DNA of 64,000 nt from Chthonomonadia bacterium. GTDB taxonomy: Bacteria; Armatimonadota; HRBIN16. Below the pieces are notes generated by a model. The model was not told the origin of the DNA. It saw only the letters and a program-made list of their open reading frames with translations, and did not search any database. Location of the stretch: contig JABUFA010000006.1 in assembly GCA_013314755.1 (NCBI GenBank), positions 62,001-126,000 on the forward strand, read 5' to 3'. Of the stretch, positions 34,466 through 43,132 are shown in pieces (position 1 is the first letter of the stretch; every line of letters begins with the position of its first letter). The translations under genes and the position numbers were made by a program.

Positions 34466-36268
34466 TTAGCCATACAGCGGCCCCAGCGTCTGGCAGGCGC
34501 GGTAGTCCGCCGCTTCGGGGTCGCCAGTGCCGAACAGCCCCCACATATGCGGACGGAACACGCGCTCGGCGGGCACGTTGTGCATGGCGACAGGTATCCG
34601 CAAAGCCGATGCCAGAGTAATCAGCTCCGCGCCGATGTGTCCATAGCTCAGCGTGCCGTGGTTCGCCGCCCAGTGCGCCATCACCGTGTACACGTCGCGG
34701 AACGCCCCCTGACCGGTCACGTTGGGCACAAACCAGGTGGTGGGCCAGGTGGGGTCGGTGCGTTCGTCCAGAATGGTGTGCACCTCGTCGGGCAACTCAA
34801 TAGTATATCCTTCCGCGATTTGCAGGACGGGTCCCAGTCCATGCACCAGTCCCAGGCGGAACATGGTGGCGGGCATTCCACCGCGTGTGCGGAAGCGAGT
34901 AGACCATCCCCCGCCGCGGAAGTACTCCAGCCTGCCGCAGTGCCAGGTCGTCGCCTGCAGACAGCGGTCCACCTCCTCGGAGGTCACCTCCCACCAGGGT
35001 TTGATGGCGGGCTGTCCGTTTATCTCCTGTTCACCTGTGCCGTCCAGCGCCGCCGGTCCCGAGTTGATGAGGTGGATGAAGCCGCCCTCTGCCATGCCGG
35101 TCGGTGTCCAGCCGGTCACGCGCTTCACTGCATCGGGGCTCCAGTAGGTGCGCACGTCGGCGAAGATTTGAGCACCCCCCGTCAGCAGATGCCCGAACAG
35201 CATACAGATACCGTTCAGGTGGTCGTTCTCGGTTGCCAGGATGTACGGCTCGCGGATGCCGTTCCAGTCAAACGAGGAGTTGAGGATGGCTTCCATGAAG
35301 TCGCCATTGGGCAGGTGGTCGGTCCACTGGCGCTGTCCCTGAAAGCCGCCGGCGATGCCGTTGAAGCCGAGAGCCTCTTCCTCATAGCCCATTTCCGCCA
35401 GTTTGGGGTTGCCCACCAGCAGGTCACGAGCGATCAGCGCCATCTTCACGCTGATTTCCCAGGCGCGGTCTTTTTCCTCCCGGCTCATCTGCTTGTCGGG
35501 CGGGTTGTAGTCTTTGCCCTCCCGGCAGTACTCCTTCACCCATGCCATCGCCCGGCGAAACTCTTCCTGGTCATAGATACCGCGCTCCATCCGACGCACG
35601 AACTCCACCATGTCCACACTCATCACGCTCATGCCCAGGTAGCGCTGCAGGAAGTCGTGGTCGACCAGCGATCCCATGATGCCCATGGACACGTTGCCCA
35701 TGGACACGTAGCTCTTGCCTCGCATGGTGGCAATCGCCAGTCCCGCCTTTGCAAAGCGCAGCAGCTTCTCCTTCACGTCGTCGGGGATGGTGGTATCGGT
35801 AGCGTCCTGCACGTCGCGCCCGTAGATGCTGAAGGCGGGCAGTCCTTTCTGCGCGTGCGCCGCCATCACCGCCGCCAGGTACACCGCGCCCGGTCGCTCC
35901 GTGCCGTTGAATCCCCACACCGCCTTGGGACGATGCGGGTCGTAATCCATCGTCTCGCTGCCGTAGCACCAGCAGGGGGTAACCGTGATGCTGACGCCAA
36001 CGCCCTCGCGCTTGAATTTCTCCTCGCACATGGCGTTTTCGGCAAGCCCGCCAATGCAGGTATCGGCGATAACGCACTCTACGGGTAGACCGCAGGCATG
36101 GCACAGGTTCTCGGTCAGCAGTTTCGCCACCGATTGCGCCATCGCCATCGTCTGGTTTTCCAGGCTTTCACGGACGCCCTGTCGCCTGCCGTCGATGGTG
36201 GGGCGGATACCGATTTTGGGCAAAGCCCCTCGCAAGCGGTTGACAGGTGGGTTTTTCGGATGTGCCAT
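34466..36268 (-). CDS. fucI: L-fucose isomerase
   Basis: A 600-residue cytoplasmic isomerase converting L-fucose to L-fuculose (and D-arabinose to D-ribulose). It starts with the family pattern [25 protein letters not shown]. Other stretches typical of the family are [32 protein letters not shown] and [18 protein letters not shown]. Likely manganese ligands are Glu in ATENDHLNG, Asp in FADVRTYWS and a His near the C-terminus. The length matches the usual 590. GGAGGGA precedes the ATG. It probably works with the LacI regulator and the nearby GH106-like enzyme on deoxysugars, though no kinase or aldolase gene is here. Confidence 0.93.
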   Translation of the reverse strand: MAHPKNPPVNRLRGALPKIGIRPTIDGRRQGVRESLENQTMAMAQSVAKLLTENLCHACGLPVECVIADTCIGGLAENAMCEEKFKREGVGVSITVTPCWCYGSETMDYDPHRPKAVWGFNGTERPGAVYLAAVMAAHAQKGLPAFSIYGRDVQDATDTTIPDDVKEKLLRFAKAGLAIATMRGKSYVSMGNVSMGIMGSLVDHDFLQRYLGMSVMSVDMVEFVRRMERGIYDQEEFRRAMAWVKEYCREGKDYNPPDKQMSREEKDRAWEISVKMALIARDLLVGNPKLAEMGYEEEALGFNGIAGGFQGQRQWTDHLPNGDFMEAILNSSFDWNGIREPYILATENDHLNGICMLFGHLLTGGAQIFADVRTYWSPDAVKRVTGWTPTGMAEGGFIHLINSGPAALDGTGEQEINGQPAIKPWWEVTSEEVDRCLQATTWHCGRLEYFRGGGWSTRFRTRGGMPATMFRLGLVHGLGPVLQIAEGYTIELPDEVHTILDERTDPTWPTTWFVPNVTGQGAFRDVYTVMAHWAANHGTLSYGHIGAELITLASALRIPVAMHNVPAERVFRPHMWGLFGTGDPEAADYRACQTLGPLYG

Positions 36269-36360
36269 CAGTTATCCCTCCTCTTCGAGGCGAATGTTCG
36301 TCACCTTGCTGGGTTATCGATTCGTGGCGGGGGGAGGGGACTCCTTTTAGCACGGAAGGA

Positions 36361-36388
36361 AAAAGCCCTCTGTCGCCAGAGGGCTTTT
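36361..36388. terminator. Bidirectional intrinsic terminator
   Basis: A 12-bp perfect stem AAAAGCCCTCTG/CAGAGGGCTTTT with a 4-base loop, flanked by A and T tracts, so it can act on either strand. It lies 4 bases past the stop of the minus-strand 88-residue gene. Confidence 0.9.
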
Positions 36389-36392
36389 GGGG

Positions 36393-36659
36393 TTACTTCT
36401 GGTTGGCGGGTGGCGCCTGCATTGGCGCGGTCTGGAAACGAGCGCGTATCTGAGCAATCGCCGCCTCCTTCGCCTGCGGTGGCATGTTGGGATTGTTCAT
36501 GATCGCCTGCACCTGCTCCTCATACGACTGCTCGACAGGCTTCGCCGGGCGGAAACCTTCGCGTGCGCTCGCCGCATAGCGCCAGAACAAAAGCCCGGCA
36601 ATCACCAGCAACGCCACAGCCACTATCAACAGCGCAGGGTTGTTCTTGTTCGACTTCAT
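36393..36659 (-). CDS. Hypothetical single-pass membrane protein
   Basis: An 88-residue protein: one N-terminal membrane helix (ALLIVAVALLVIAGLLFWRYA), then a soluble part rich in Ala, Gln and Pro with YEEQVQAIMNNPNMPPQAKEAAIAQIRARF. It resembles the MNNPNMPPQAK motif found in small planctomycete- and armatimonadete-like proteins of unknown role. AGGAGGA precedes the ATG. It is independently terminated. Confidence 0.65.
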   Translation of the reverse strand: MKSNKNNPALLIVAVALLVIAGLLFWRYAASAREGFRPAKPVEQSYEEQVQAIMNNPNMPPQAKEAAIAQIRARFQTAPMQAPPANQK

Positions 36660-36759
36660 TGGTCATCCTCCTGCAGGATAGATGGGAAATCTTCCCCACT
36701 GCTACTATTATCAGCAGGACGGCAGATTTTCCGCAGGGAGGATGCGCCGGGCAGTCGTT

Positions 36760-37809
36760 CTAAGGTCCACACTGCTCCGACCTGAGCGGTGCCACACTCT
36801 GGCGCACAACCATCTCCGCCGGGAACAGGATGACCTCGCGCACGCGCTTGCCCGTCTCAATCTGGTGTAACAGCAGTTCTGCCGCCTTTGCCCCAATCTG
36901 GCGCATCGGCTGGCGAAGCGTTGTCAGCGGGGGGGTCACCCACTGCGCCGTGTCGATATCATCAAACCCAACGATGGAGATGTCATCGGGAACGCGCAGT
37001 CCTCGCTGGTAGATGGTCTCCATCGCGCCCATCGCCATCCAGTCATTGCCACACACAACCGCCGTCAGCATGGGCGTCACCTCCAGCAACCGCTCCATCG
37101 CCTCTTTGCCGGATGGCGGGGTATACCGCCCTTCTACCACCCACGTGGGCTCCACAGCGATGCCCGCGTCCTGCATCGCCTGATGGTATGCCTGCAATCG
37201 GCGGCGTGCGCTCCAGTGCGTTTGTGGGCCGGCAAGATGTCCGATGCGCCGGTGTCCCAGGTCAATCAACCACTGCACCGCCTGATAAATCGCCGCGCTG
37301 TCGTCAACGTCCACGCAAGGCAGGTTGCTGTCCGGGAAGGTGCTGCCCACCACCACGGCGGGAATATCCGCCTGCTGTGCCCATTGCAGAGCCATACTGT
37401 ACGTGCGCGGAGCCACCAGCACCACGCCGTCCACCGAGCCATCATCCACATGCGCCAGGAAGCTATCCGGGCGCTGCTGGTACATCATGCTGATAATCTT
37501 CACCGGACGGTCACGGGGCACGGTGTACTCCAGAATACCTTCCAGCACCGACATCACGTAGGGGTCCAGAACCAGCTCCTGCCGCTCTTCGAGAATCACG
37601 CCGATGGTATCGGTACGCTGGCGAATCAGACTGCGTGCCACCGAGCTGGGGCGATAGCCCAGTTCGCGCACCGCCTGCCACACGCGCTGGGCGGTCTCTT
37701 CGGAGTACAGGTGGCTCTTGTTCTGCAATACATTGGAGACCGTTGCTACAGATACACCACTCCGTGCTGCGACCTCTTTAATTGTGCATCGCTTCCGACG
37801 GGTTGACAT
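36760..37809 (-). CDS. LacI-family transcriptional regulator
   Basis: A 349-residue repressor. The N-terminal helix-turn-helix TIKEVAARSGVSVATVSNVL is followed by the hinge helix AQRVWQAVRELGYRPSSVARSLIRQRT. The periplasmic-binding-like sensor domain has TIGVILEERQELVLDPYVMSVLEGILEY and a ligand-binding core DISIVGFDDIDTAQWVTPPLTTLRQP. The ATG at 37809 is preferred over a GTG four codons upstream. Its own promoter contains a LacI-type operator (37824-37841), so it is probably autoregulated. Target genes could include fucI; the inducer is unknown. Confidence 0.92.
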   Translation of the reverse strand: MSTRRKRCTIKEVAARSGVSVATVSNVLQNKSHLYSEETAQRVWQAVRELGYRPSSVARSLIRQRTDTIGVILEERQELVLDPYVMSVLEGILEYTVPRDRPVKIISMMYQQRPDSFLAHVDDGSVDGVVLVAPRTYSMALQWAQQADIPAVVVGSTFPDSNLPCVDVDDSAAIYQAVQWLIDLGHRRIGHLAGPQTHWSARRRLQAYHQAMQDAGIAVEPTWVVEGRYTPPSGKEAMERLLEVTPMLTAVVCGNDWMAMGAMETIYQRGLRVPDDISIVGFDDIDTAQWVTPPLTTLRQPMRQIGAKAAELLLHQIETGKRVREVILFPAEMVVRQSVAPLRSEQCGP

Positions 37810-37823
37810 ATCCGATCCCACTC

Positions 37824-37841
37824 TTCTTAATCGTTTAAGAA
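37824..37841. promoter_or_regulatory. LacI-type operator before the regulator gene
   Basis: An 18-bp near-palindrome TTCTTAAT-CG-TTTAAGAA with the central CG typical of LacI-family operators; one base pair breaks the symmetry. It overlaps the expected +1 of the promoter at 37849-37877 and lies 15 bases before the ATG, so bound repressor would block transcription. Confidence 0.8.
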
Positions 37842-37848
37842 CATCTTG

Positions 37849-37877
37849 AGTGTATCAAAGATTTCTCACACTGTCAA
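37849..37877 (-). promoter_or_regulatory. Sigma-70 promoter of the lacI-family gene
   Basis: On the minus strand a perfect TTGACA (37877-37872) and TACACT (37854-37849) are spaced by 17 bases. The operator starts at the expected transcription start. Confidence 0.8.
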
Positions 37878-37928
37878 GCATTTACAGGAAAACCGCCCCA
37901 GATTCTCGCAAAAACACTGGGATTATTA

Positions 37929-39431
37929 TTATGTGGTGCTCTCCTGCACCTGTTCCACCTCCTCTTCTTCCTCCTCGGTGGGTGTGACCTCGATACGCAG
38001 TTTGCGAATCCGCCTGCCGTCCGCCTCTTCCACCACGAAGTTTGCCCGACCATAAGCTATCTGCTCACCCGCCTGCGCTGGTCTGCCGAACAGCCCAAAC
38101 ACAAAGCCGCCTATGGTATCGTATTCGTCGGTCGGCAGGTGGAGACCTGTTTTATCGTTCACGTCGTCCACCGGCGTGCGCCCGTCGGTGCGGTAGGTGT
38201 GCTCGTCTATCTGTTCAAAAGGCGTTTCCTCCACGTCGTACTCATCGTGGATTTCGCCCACCAGCTCCTCCAGAATATCCTCTAAGGTGACCAGTCCCGA
38301 CGTGCCGCCGTATTCGTCGCGCACGATGGCGATTTGCGTCTTCTTCGCCCGAAACTCGCGCATCAGCTCGTCCACCTTTTTGGTTTCGGGGATGAAATAG
38401 GGCTGACGCATAACCCGGCGCAGGTCAAACGGCTCCAGATTGGGATAAAGCCTCAGAAGGTCCTTGGCGTAGACGATGCCCACGATGTTATCTACCGTAT
38501 CTTCGTATACGGGGATGCGGGAGTGACCACTGTTGCGGATGGTGTCCAGCACCTCCTGAAGGGAGGCGTTCACCGGCACGCAGTGCATATCGATGCGCGG
38601 GGTCATCACCTTGCGAACAATCGTATCGGGGAACTCGAGCACGGATTGAATCATCTCGCGCTCCTCTTCCTCAATGACGCCCTGTTCCTCTCCCGCGTCC
38701 ACCAGGCTGATAATCTCCTCGGGGGTCAGCACACGCGGCGAGAAGTCCACCCGCACTTTAAAGGGTCGCACCAGGAAGTTGCTGGTACCGATGACCAGAG
38801 CCACCAGCGGCGACAATATCCACGCGCATACCCACAGCGGACGCGCCAGCCGCAGCACAATCCCCTCGGCGTACTTCTCCGCCAGCGTGCGTGGCACCAG
38901 CGTGCCCACCACCAGCGCCGCCAGCCCGGTCAGCACCGTCACGCCAAACACCGCCACCGCTTCCGTTCGCGCCTGCCACCACTCGGAGCCCGAAAGCAGT
39001 TTCAGCGCGTCCGCTACGGCACGCGACAGGTCCGTTGCCGCCACCGCCGCCGCCAGAAAACTGCCCAGCACGATGCCGATTTGCGCGGTGGCAATAAGGC
39101 GGTCGGAATGCGCCAGCAACCTCTCCACCGTTCGGGCTTTCGGCACGCCTTCTTCCACCAGTTCACGGATGCGCGCGCTGTGCATCGCTCGCAAAGCGCT
39201 ATCCGCCATGGCAAAGAAGGCGGTTACCAGTATCAATACCACCACCCACAGCAAGCCGCGAAGATAGTTTGTGCCTGCCGCCTCCGGCTCTGCAGACGCG
39301 GTTCCCTGCGCATACAGCGCACCAGCCAGCAGTAGCATCAGTAACGCCCAACGTAGAGGTTGGGGACTGGGACTGTCGGTTTCTTCCTTTTGTGCTGTCA
39401 AGGTTGCTCGTGTGCCTCCTTCCTCGCTCAT
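37929..39431 (-). CDS. HlyC/CorC-family transporter (CNNM plus CBS domains)
   Basis: A 500-residue membrane protein related to magnesium/cobalt efflux proteins. After an N-terminal helix the CNNM (DUF21) domain has VTAFFAMADSALRAMHSARIRELVEEG and three further helices. Two CBS domains follow (VMTPRIDMHCVPVNASLQEVLDTIRNSGHSRIPVYEDTVDNIVGIVYAKDLL and the second with EYGGTSGLVTLEDILEELVGEI). The last 80 residues form the CorC_HlyC domain. It overlaps the dgkA-PAP2 gene as ATGA and is the last of the operon, matching the common ybeY-dgkA-corC order. Confidence 0.9.
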   Translation of the reverse strand: MSEEGGTRATLTAQKEETDSPSPQPLRWALLMLLLAGALYAQGTASAEPEAAGTNYLRGLLWVVVLILVTAFFAMADSALRAMHSARIRELVEEGVPKARTVERLLAHSDRLIATAQIGIVLGSFLAAAVAATDLSRAVADALKLLSGSEWWQARTEAVAVFGVTVLTGLAALVVGTLVPRTLAEKYAEGIVLRLARPLWVCAWILSPLVALVIGTSNFLVRPFKVRVDFSPRVLTPEEIISLVDAGEEQGVIEEEEREMIQSVLEFPDTIVRKVMTPRIDMHCVPVNASLQEVLDTIRNSGHSRIPVYEDTVDNIVGIVYAKDLLRLYPNLEPFDLRRVMRQPYFIPETKKVDELMREFRAKKTQIAIVRDEYGGTSGLVTLEDILEELVGEIHDEYDVEETPFEQIDEHTYRTDGRTPVDDVNDKTGLHLPTDEYDTIGGFVFGLFGRPAQAGEQIAYGRANFVVEEADGRRIRKLRIEVTPTEEEEEEVEQVQESTT

Positions 39432-40129
39432 GCCAGCCAGTAGATGGCTCCCGCCAGCAGAACCGCCACCAGCGCACCCAGCAACACCTCCTGCAGGGTA
39501 TGGATGCGTCCTTCCACGCGGCTCTGCGCGATAAGAACCGCCATGCTCAGGGCGAGTATCGCCATCAACAGGTTATTGGAGAGGAAGATGATGGTCATTG
39601 CCATGAAGAACCCCAGCGCACTGTGTCCGCTGATGACACCACCATGCAGTAACGAACCTTTGCGTCCGAACACTTTGCCCAGGATGATAATCAGCAACAA
39701 CAGCACCGTGCCCACAATCAACGTCACCAGCGGCTCGGGCTTGTGTTCGGCGAGGTTCAGGCGAATCTCGTCCAGGTGCTGTTCGGTGAGGAACAGCAGA
39801 AAGCCCACCACAATGGCGTTGACGGTGGTCACCAGCACCGCCCCCGCCGCGATGTCTTTCGCCAGCTTCGCTAAGGGATGGTAGGTATCGGTAATCAGGT
39901 CAACGATTGCCTCCACCGCTGTGTTGAACATTTCCGCCACCAGCACCATAGATACCGTGAACAACAGAATAACCATTTCGGTCTTGTCCAGCCGGAACAA
40001 CAGCCCCACCAGAAGCACCAGCACCACGCTGAAAAAGTGGAAGCGCATGTGCTTCTGCGTGCGGAAAGTGTAGATAATGCCCTCAACGGCATAGCGGAAG
40101 CTATCCAGCGGATTTTTGGCAATCCTCAT
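39428..40129 (-). CDS. Fusion of diacylglycerol/undecaprenol kinase (DgkA) and PAP2 phosphatase
   Basis: A 233-residue membrane protein. Residues 1-115 are a DgkA-type lipid kinase: SFRYAVEGIIYTFRTQKHMRFHF, then EMFNTAVEAIVDLITDTYHPLAKLAKDIAAGAVLV, with the conserved Glu and Asp. Residues 130-233 are a short PAP2 domain: SGHSALGFFMAM and SRVEGRIHTLQEVLLGA, the phosphatase H/SR..H signature with Glu replacing Asp in the last motif. The product could both make and remove a lipid phosphate on undecaprenol. It overlaps ybeY and corC by ATGA contacts, so it is tightly coupled in the operon. Confidence 0.87.
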   Translation of the reverse strand: MRIAKNPLDSFRYAVEGIIYTFRTQKHMRFHFFSVVLVLLVGLLFRLDKTEMVILLFTVSMVLVAEMFNTAVEAIVDLITDTYHPLAKLAKDIAAGAVLVTTVNAIVVGFLLFLTEQHLDEIRLNLAEHKPEPLVTLIVGTVLLLLIIILGKVFGRKGSLLHGGVISGHSALGFFMAMTIIFLSNNLLMAILALSMAVLIAQSRVEGRIHTLQEVLLGALVAVLLAGAIYWLA

Positions 40130-40596
40130 ACGGTATCACGCCCCGGTCGGGCAGATTGCACAATCGCCCATCCTTTCCGAAGCATCTGCTCGTAGCCTTC
40201 CTGACTTTCGTCTTCGTAGCCCAGCAGGTGCAGAACGCCATGAACCGCCAGGAAGGTCACCTCCTCCTCCAGCGTGCGCCCCCCTGCCTCTGCCTGACGC
40301 CGGGCGGTCGGTACCGAGATGTACACCTCGCCGAGGGGCGGTTCCTCGTCCAGCTGGGCGAGGTCTATCGCCGTCTCGTCGGAGGAGATCTCCCTCAACG
40401 AGAAGGACAGCACATCGGTCGGCTCATCTTTGCCGCGATAGGTGCGGTTGAGCACCCGGATCTGTTCATCATCGGTTAACACGATGCTAACCGCTCCTTT
40501 ATCACAGCCCTCCTGACGCAACAACAGGGATATCGCTCTGCGCATCCACGACCGCTTCAGAGGGTGTGTCTGTTGGTTCACTATCACTACCTGCAT
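40126..40596 (-). CDS. ybeY: Endoribonuclease YbeY (rRNA maturation)
   Basis: A 156-residue zinc endoribonuclease for 16S rRNA 3' maturation and quality control. The N-terminus VVIVNQQTHPL and the middle RTYRGKDEPTDVLSFSL match the family. The zinc site is HGVLHLLGYED: two His ligands are present but the third, usually His, is Asp. The Asp form also occurs in other lineages and may still bind metal. It overlaps the end of the upstream pgpH gene by 95 bases in another frame, and dgkA by 4 bases. Confidence 0.9.
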   Translation of the reverse strand: MQVVIVNQQTHPLKRSWMRRAISLLLRQEGCDKGAVSIVLTDDEQIRVLNRTYRGKDEPTDVLSFSLREISSDETAIDLAQLDEEPPLGEVYISVPTARRQAEAGGRTLEEEVTFLAVHGVLHLLGYEDESQEGYEQMLRKGWAIVQSARPGRDTV

Positions 40597-42712
40597 GGGT
40601 AATCGCCGCCGACGATGGATACTCCACGCGCGAGTGAAGCATGGCTACCAGCAGTCGGCAGAACGCCTCCTGTACTTTGTGTACTTCGCTGAAGGTCAAA
40701 CTGCATTCGTCCAGCTGCCCGTCGGCAATCTTCTCCTGGATGATGTGGTTGACCAAGCTCTCGATTCGCGCCGGGGTTGGGCGTGACAGCGACCGCGACG
40801 CTGCCTCCACCGCGTCTGCCAGCATCACAATGCCCGCTTCCTTGCTTTGCGGCTTGGGTCCGCTGTAGCGGAACTGCTGTTCCAGCACAGGGGTGTGCAT
40901 CTCACAGCCAGCCAGCGCCTGCTGATAGAAGAACGAAATCAGGCTGGTGCCGTGGTGCTGGGCGATGATGTCGCGAATAGGTCGGGGCAGGCGATGCTGG
41001 TCAGCCAGTTCCAGCCCGTCCTTCACGTGCGCCGCGATAATCAGTGCAGAAAGAGACGGGTTCAGGCGGTCATGCACGTTTTCCATGCGCTGGTTTTCCA
41101 CGAAGAACTCGGGGCGGCGCATCTTGCCCACGTCATGATAATAACTTCCCACTCGAGCCAGCAGGCTGTCCGCACCAATCGCCTTGGCGGCGGCGTCTGC
41201 CAGGTGGCTCACCATGATGCTGTGCGCATAGGTTCCGGGTGCGCGAAGCATCAGCTCCTTCAACAGCGGATGCTCGGGCGAGCTGAGCTCCAGCAAGCGC
41301 AGGTGCGTCACCGCGCCGAAGGGGCGCTCCAGCACAGCCACAAAGATGGCAAAACCGCCCACCGCCAGCATACTCATCAGCATCGCCCAGGCGGAGCCGA
41401 CGCTCATTTCGGTAACCGTCTCCTGGCTCATCCAGCCCAACACCCAGGTCAGCATCAGGGAGGTTGCCCCAATCCAAAGCCCTGCTCGCAACAGGTCGTA
41501 ACGGTCATGCAGGCGTCGCACCGAGTAGATGCCAACCAGACTGCTCATCAGGCTGATGGCGGCAAAGCGCATCTCGCCGTTCATCAGCAGGGCGGACTGT
41601 ATCGCCAACATGCCCACCAGCAGGGTGGCAAGGTGCGGCGACACCAGCACTGCCAGCAACATGCCCGCCATCGTGGTGCTCATCACTGTCAGGTAGCCCA
41701 GCTGTACACCTGACAGCGGAAGCCCCAGCAGGCTGCTGCCTAGCTTAACTCCCAGCGCGCTAAGCGCGACCACCACCGAAATCAGCCACAGCTGGCGCGG
41801 CTGCTGGTAGACGCGCGGATGGTAGTGGGCGATATGCAGAGCCGCCAGCACCACCAGCATTGTTACCAGTATCAGGATAGCAACCACACTTGCCCAGTGC
41901 AGGCGGGGGTTGCGCATCCCCAGCGCGGTAAACATCTCAATGTGCTGTTCGGTCACGCGCTCGCCGCGCCGGATAACCACGTCCCCCGCCACCAGCGTGC
42001 GGTACACCGGGCGCACTTGCCTGCGTTCCCGTTCGCGCAGTGCCTCGGTGCGGGCGATGTCCGGAACGCGGTTGGGGCGCAGGGCGTTGACGCATATCGC
42101 GGTAGTTAATCGGCTCAGTGAACCGCGCCCCAGCTGCTGTGCACAGGCGGCCTGCACGGCTCGTTTGCGTTCTGCGAGGTCGCCCGTATCGGCGCGGATT
42201 TCTCTCTGCATCGCCTCGTCCACCTGCGCTATCGCCACCTCGCGTGCTTTCTGCAGGTCGCTGGCGGGCAGTTGCAGGGCGGCGAGCGCAAGGTCGGCGG
42301 GCAGGTAGGGCAGTTGCTGAGTGAGCCAGCGTGCGGATTCCGGGGAGCGCATCGTGCGCGCCCGAGCGATGGTCTCAAAGGCGTCCTTCACACTGCGCAC
42401 GGCATCTACGCGGGCGAAGGGGAGATGTTCATAAAGGAGGTTGACCTGCTTTGCCGCCATTTCGCGCAGGCGGCGGGTCTCCTCCAGGTCCACATAGCGC
42501 ACCGTGCGATGGGCGCGAACCTCTCGGGGGCTGATGTCCCCGACCTGAAGAGTCACCTTATCGGGGATGAATCGCCCCGAGAAGACCAGACACAACACCG
42601 CGATGGTAACCACAGCAATGCCCAGTCTTTGCCAGTCCCAGCGCGGAAACAGACGTTGCCGCAGCCAGGTAGATACTGCGCGTAACCGTTGACGTTCTAT
42701 TCGTTTGCTCAT
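40502..42712 (-). CDS. pgpH: 7TM-HD family phosphohydrolase (PgpH-like)
   Basis: A 736-residue membrane protein predicted to degrade cyclic di-AMP. An N-terminal membrane helix precedes an extracellular domain (residues about 60-270), then seven membrane helices, then a cytoplasmic HD domain with SIMVSHLADAAAKAIGADSLLARVGSYYHDVGKMRRPEFFVENQ and DIIAQHHGTSL. The HD pair and further His residues for two metals are present. The ATG at 42712 has a weak, distant GAGGAG. The last 40 residues are low complexity (Ser, Asp, Glu, Pro) and overprint the start of ybeY. Confidence 0.88.
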   Translation of the reverse strand: MSKRIERQRLRAVSTWLRQRLFPRWDWQRLGIAVVTIAVLCLVFSGRFIPDKVTLQVGDISPREVRAHRTVRYVDLEETRRLREMAAKQVNLLYEHLPFARVDAVRSVKDAFETIARARTMRSPESARWLTQQLPYLPADLALAALQLPASDLQKAREVAIAQVDEAMQREIRADTGDLAERKRAVQAACAQQLGRGSLSRLTTAICVNALRPNRVPDIARTEALRERERRQVRPVYRTLVAGDVVIRRGERVTEQHIEMFTALGMRNPRLHWASVVAILILVTMLVVLAALHIAHYHPRVYQQPRQLWLISVVVALSALGVKLGSSLLGLPLSGVQLGYLTVMSTTMAGMLLAVLVSPHLATLLVGMLAIQSALLMNGEMRFAAISLMSSLVGIYSVRRLHDRYDLLRAGLWIGATSLMLTWVLGWMSQETVTEMSVGSAWAMLMSMLAVGGFAIFVAVLERPFGAVTHLRLLELSSPEHPLLKELMLRAPGTYAHSIMVSHLADAAAKAIGADSLLARVGSYYHDVGKMRRPEFFVENQRMENVHDRLNPSLSALIIAAHVKDGLELADQHRLPRPIRDIIAQHHGTSLISFFYQQALAGCEMHTPVLEQQFRYSGPKPQSKEAGIVMLADAVEAASRSLSRPTPARIESLVNHIIQEKIADGQLDECSLTFSEVHKVQEAFCRLLVAMLHSRVEYPSSAAITHAGSDSEPTDTPSEAVVDAQSDIPVVASGGL

Positions 42713-42815
42713 CGGTTCAGTTGGCTCAGCTCCTCGCGCCTCGCCCGGCAAAGCTCAACGGCTCGGCTGAACGGTGGACAGACCATCGCGGCGTCGGTAC
42801 AGCCAGAACGGTTAT

Positions 42816-42995
42816 CTATTTGGAACGCTGTTTGCGCTTGCGCGCCGCCGCCTGCTTGCGGCGCCTGTCGCTTGGCTTCATGTAGTGTTCGTGTTCCTTG
42901 TACTCCTTCAGAATGCCTGCGTTCTGCAGCTCCTTCTTGAAACGCTTAAGGGCACTGTCTAAGGACTCGTTGGGTAAAACCTGAATCTGCGCCAA
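42816..42995 (-). CDS. rpsU: 30S ribosomal protein S21
   Basis: A 59-residue basic protein of the small ribosomal subunit that helps early mRNA binding. It reads AQIQVLPNESLDSALKRFKKELQNAGILKEYKEHEHYMKPSDRRRKQAAARKRKQ, a typical S21. The start is TTG at 42995, with AAGGAGGCA 8 bases upstream; the longer frame from a GTG would contain that site. It precedes the pgpH operon on the same strand. Confidence 0.95.
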   Translation of the reverse strand: MAQIQVLPNESLDSALKRFKKELQNAGILKEYKEHEHYMKPSDRRRKQAAARKRKQRSK

Positions 42996-43076
42996 AGCAG
43001 ATGCCTCCTTCACCGATATTAGATATTTTGGTCTTCAGCACAACCCCCTTGAGGGGCTTCCTGCTGTCTCTTCAAA

Positions 43077-43105
43077 ATTATACCGAACCCGCCCGCAAAA
43101 AGCAA
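43077..43105 (-). promoter_or_regulatory. Promoter and leader of rpsU
   Basis: On the minus strand a perfect TATAAT (43082-43077) with TTGCTT (43105-43100) 17 bases upstream. The leader to the start codon is about 75 bases and contains a short CCCCT/AGGGG palindrome near 43045-43058. The -35 matches only three of six bases. Confidence 0.55.
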
Positions 43106-43132
43106 CCGCTGAATAGGCGAGTGCAGGGTGTT

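Noticed and set aside
34547-36088. Long plus-strand frame of 513 codons
   Set aside because: It is the shadow of fucI, whose minus-strand protein matches the family over its full length.
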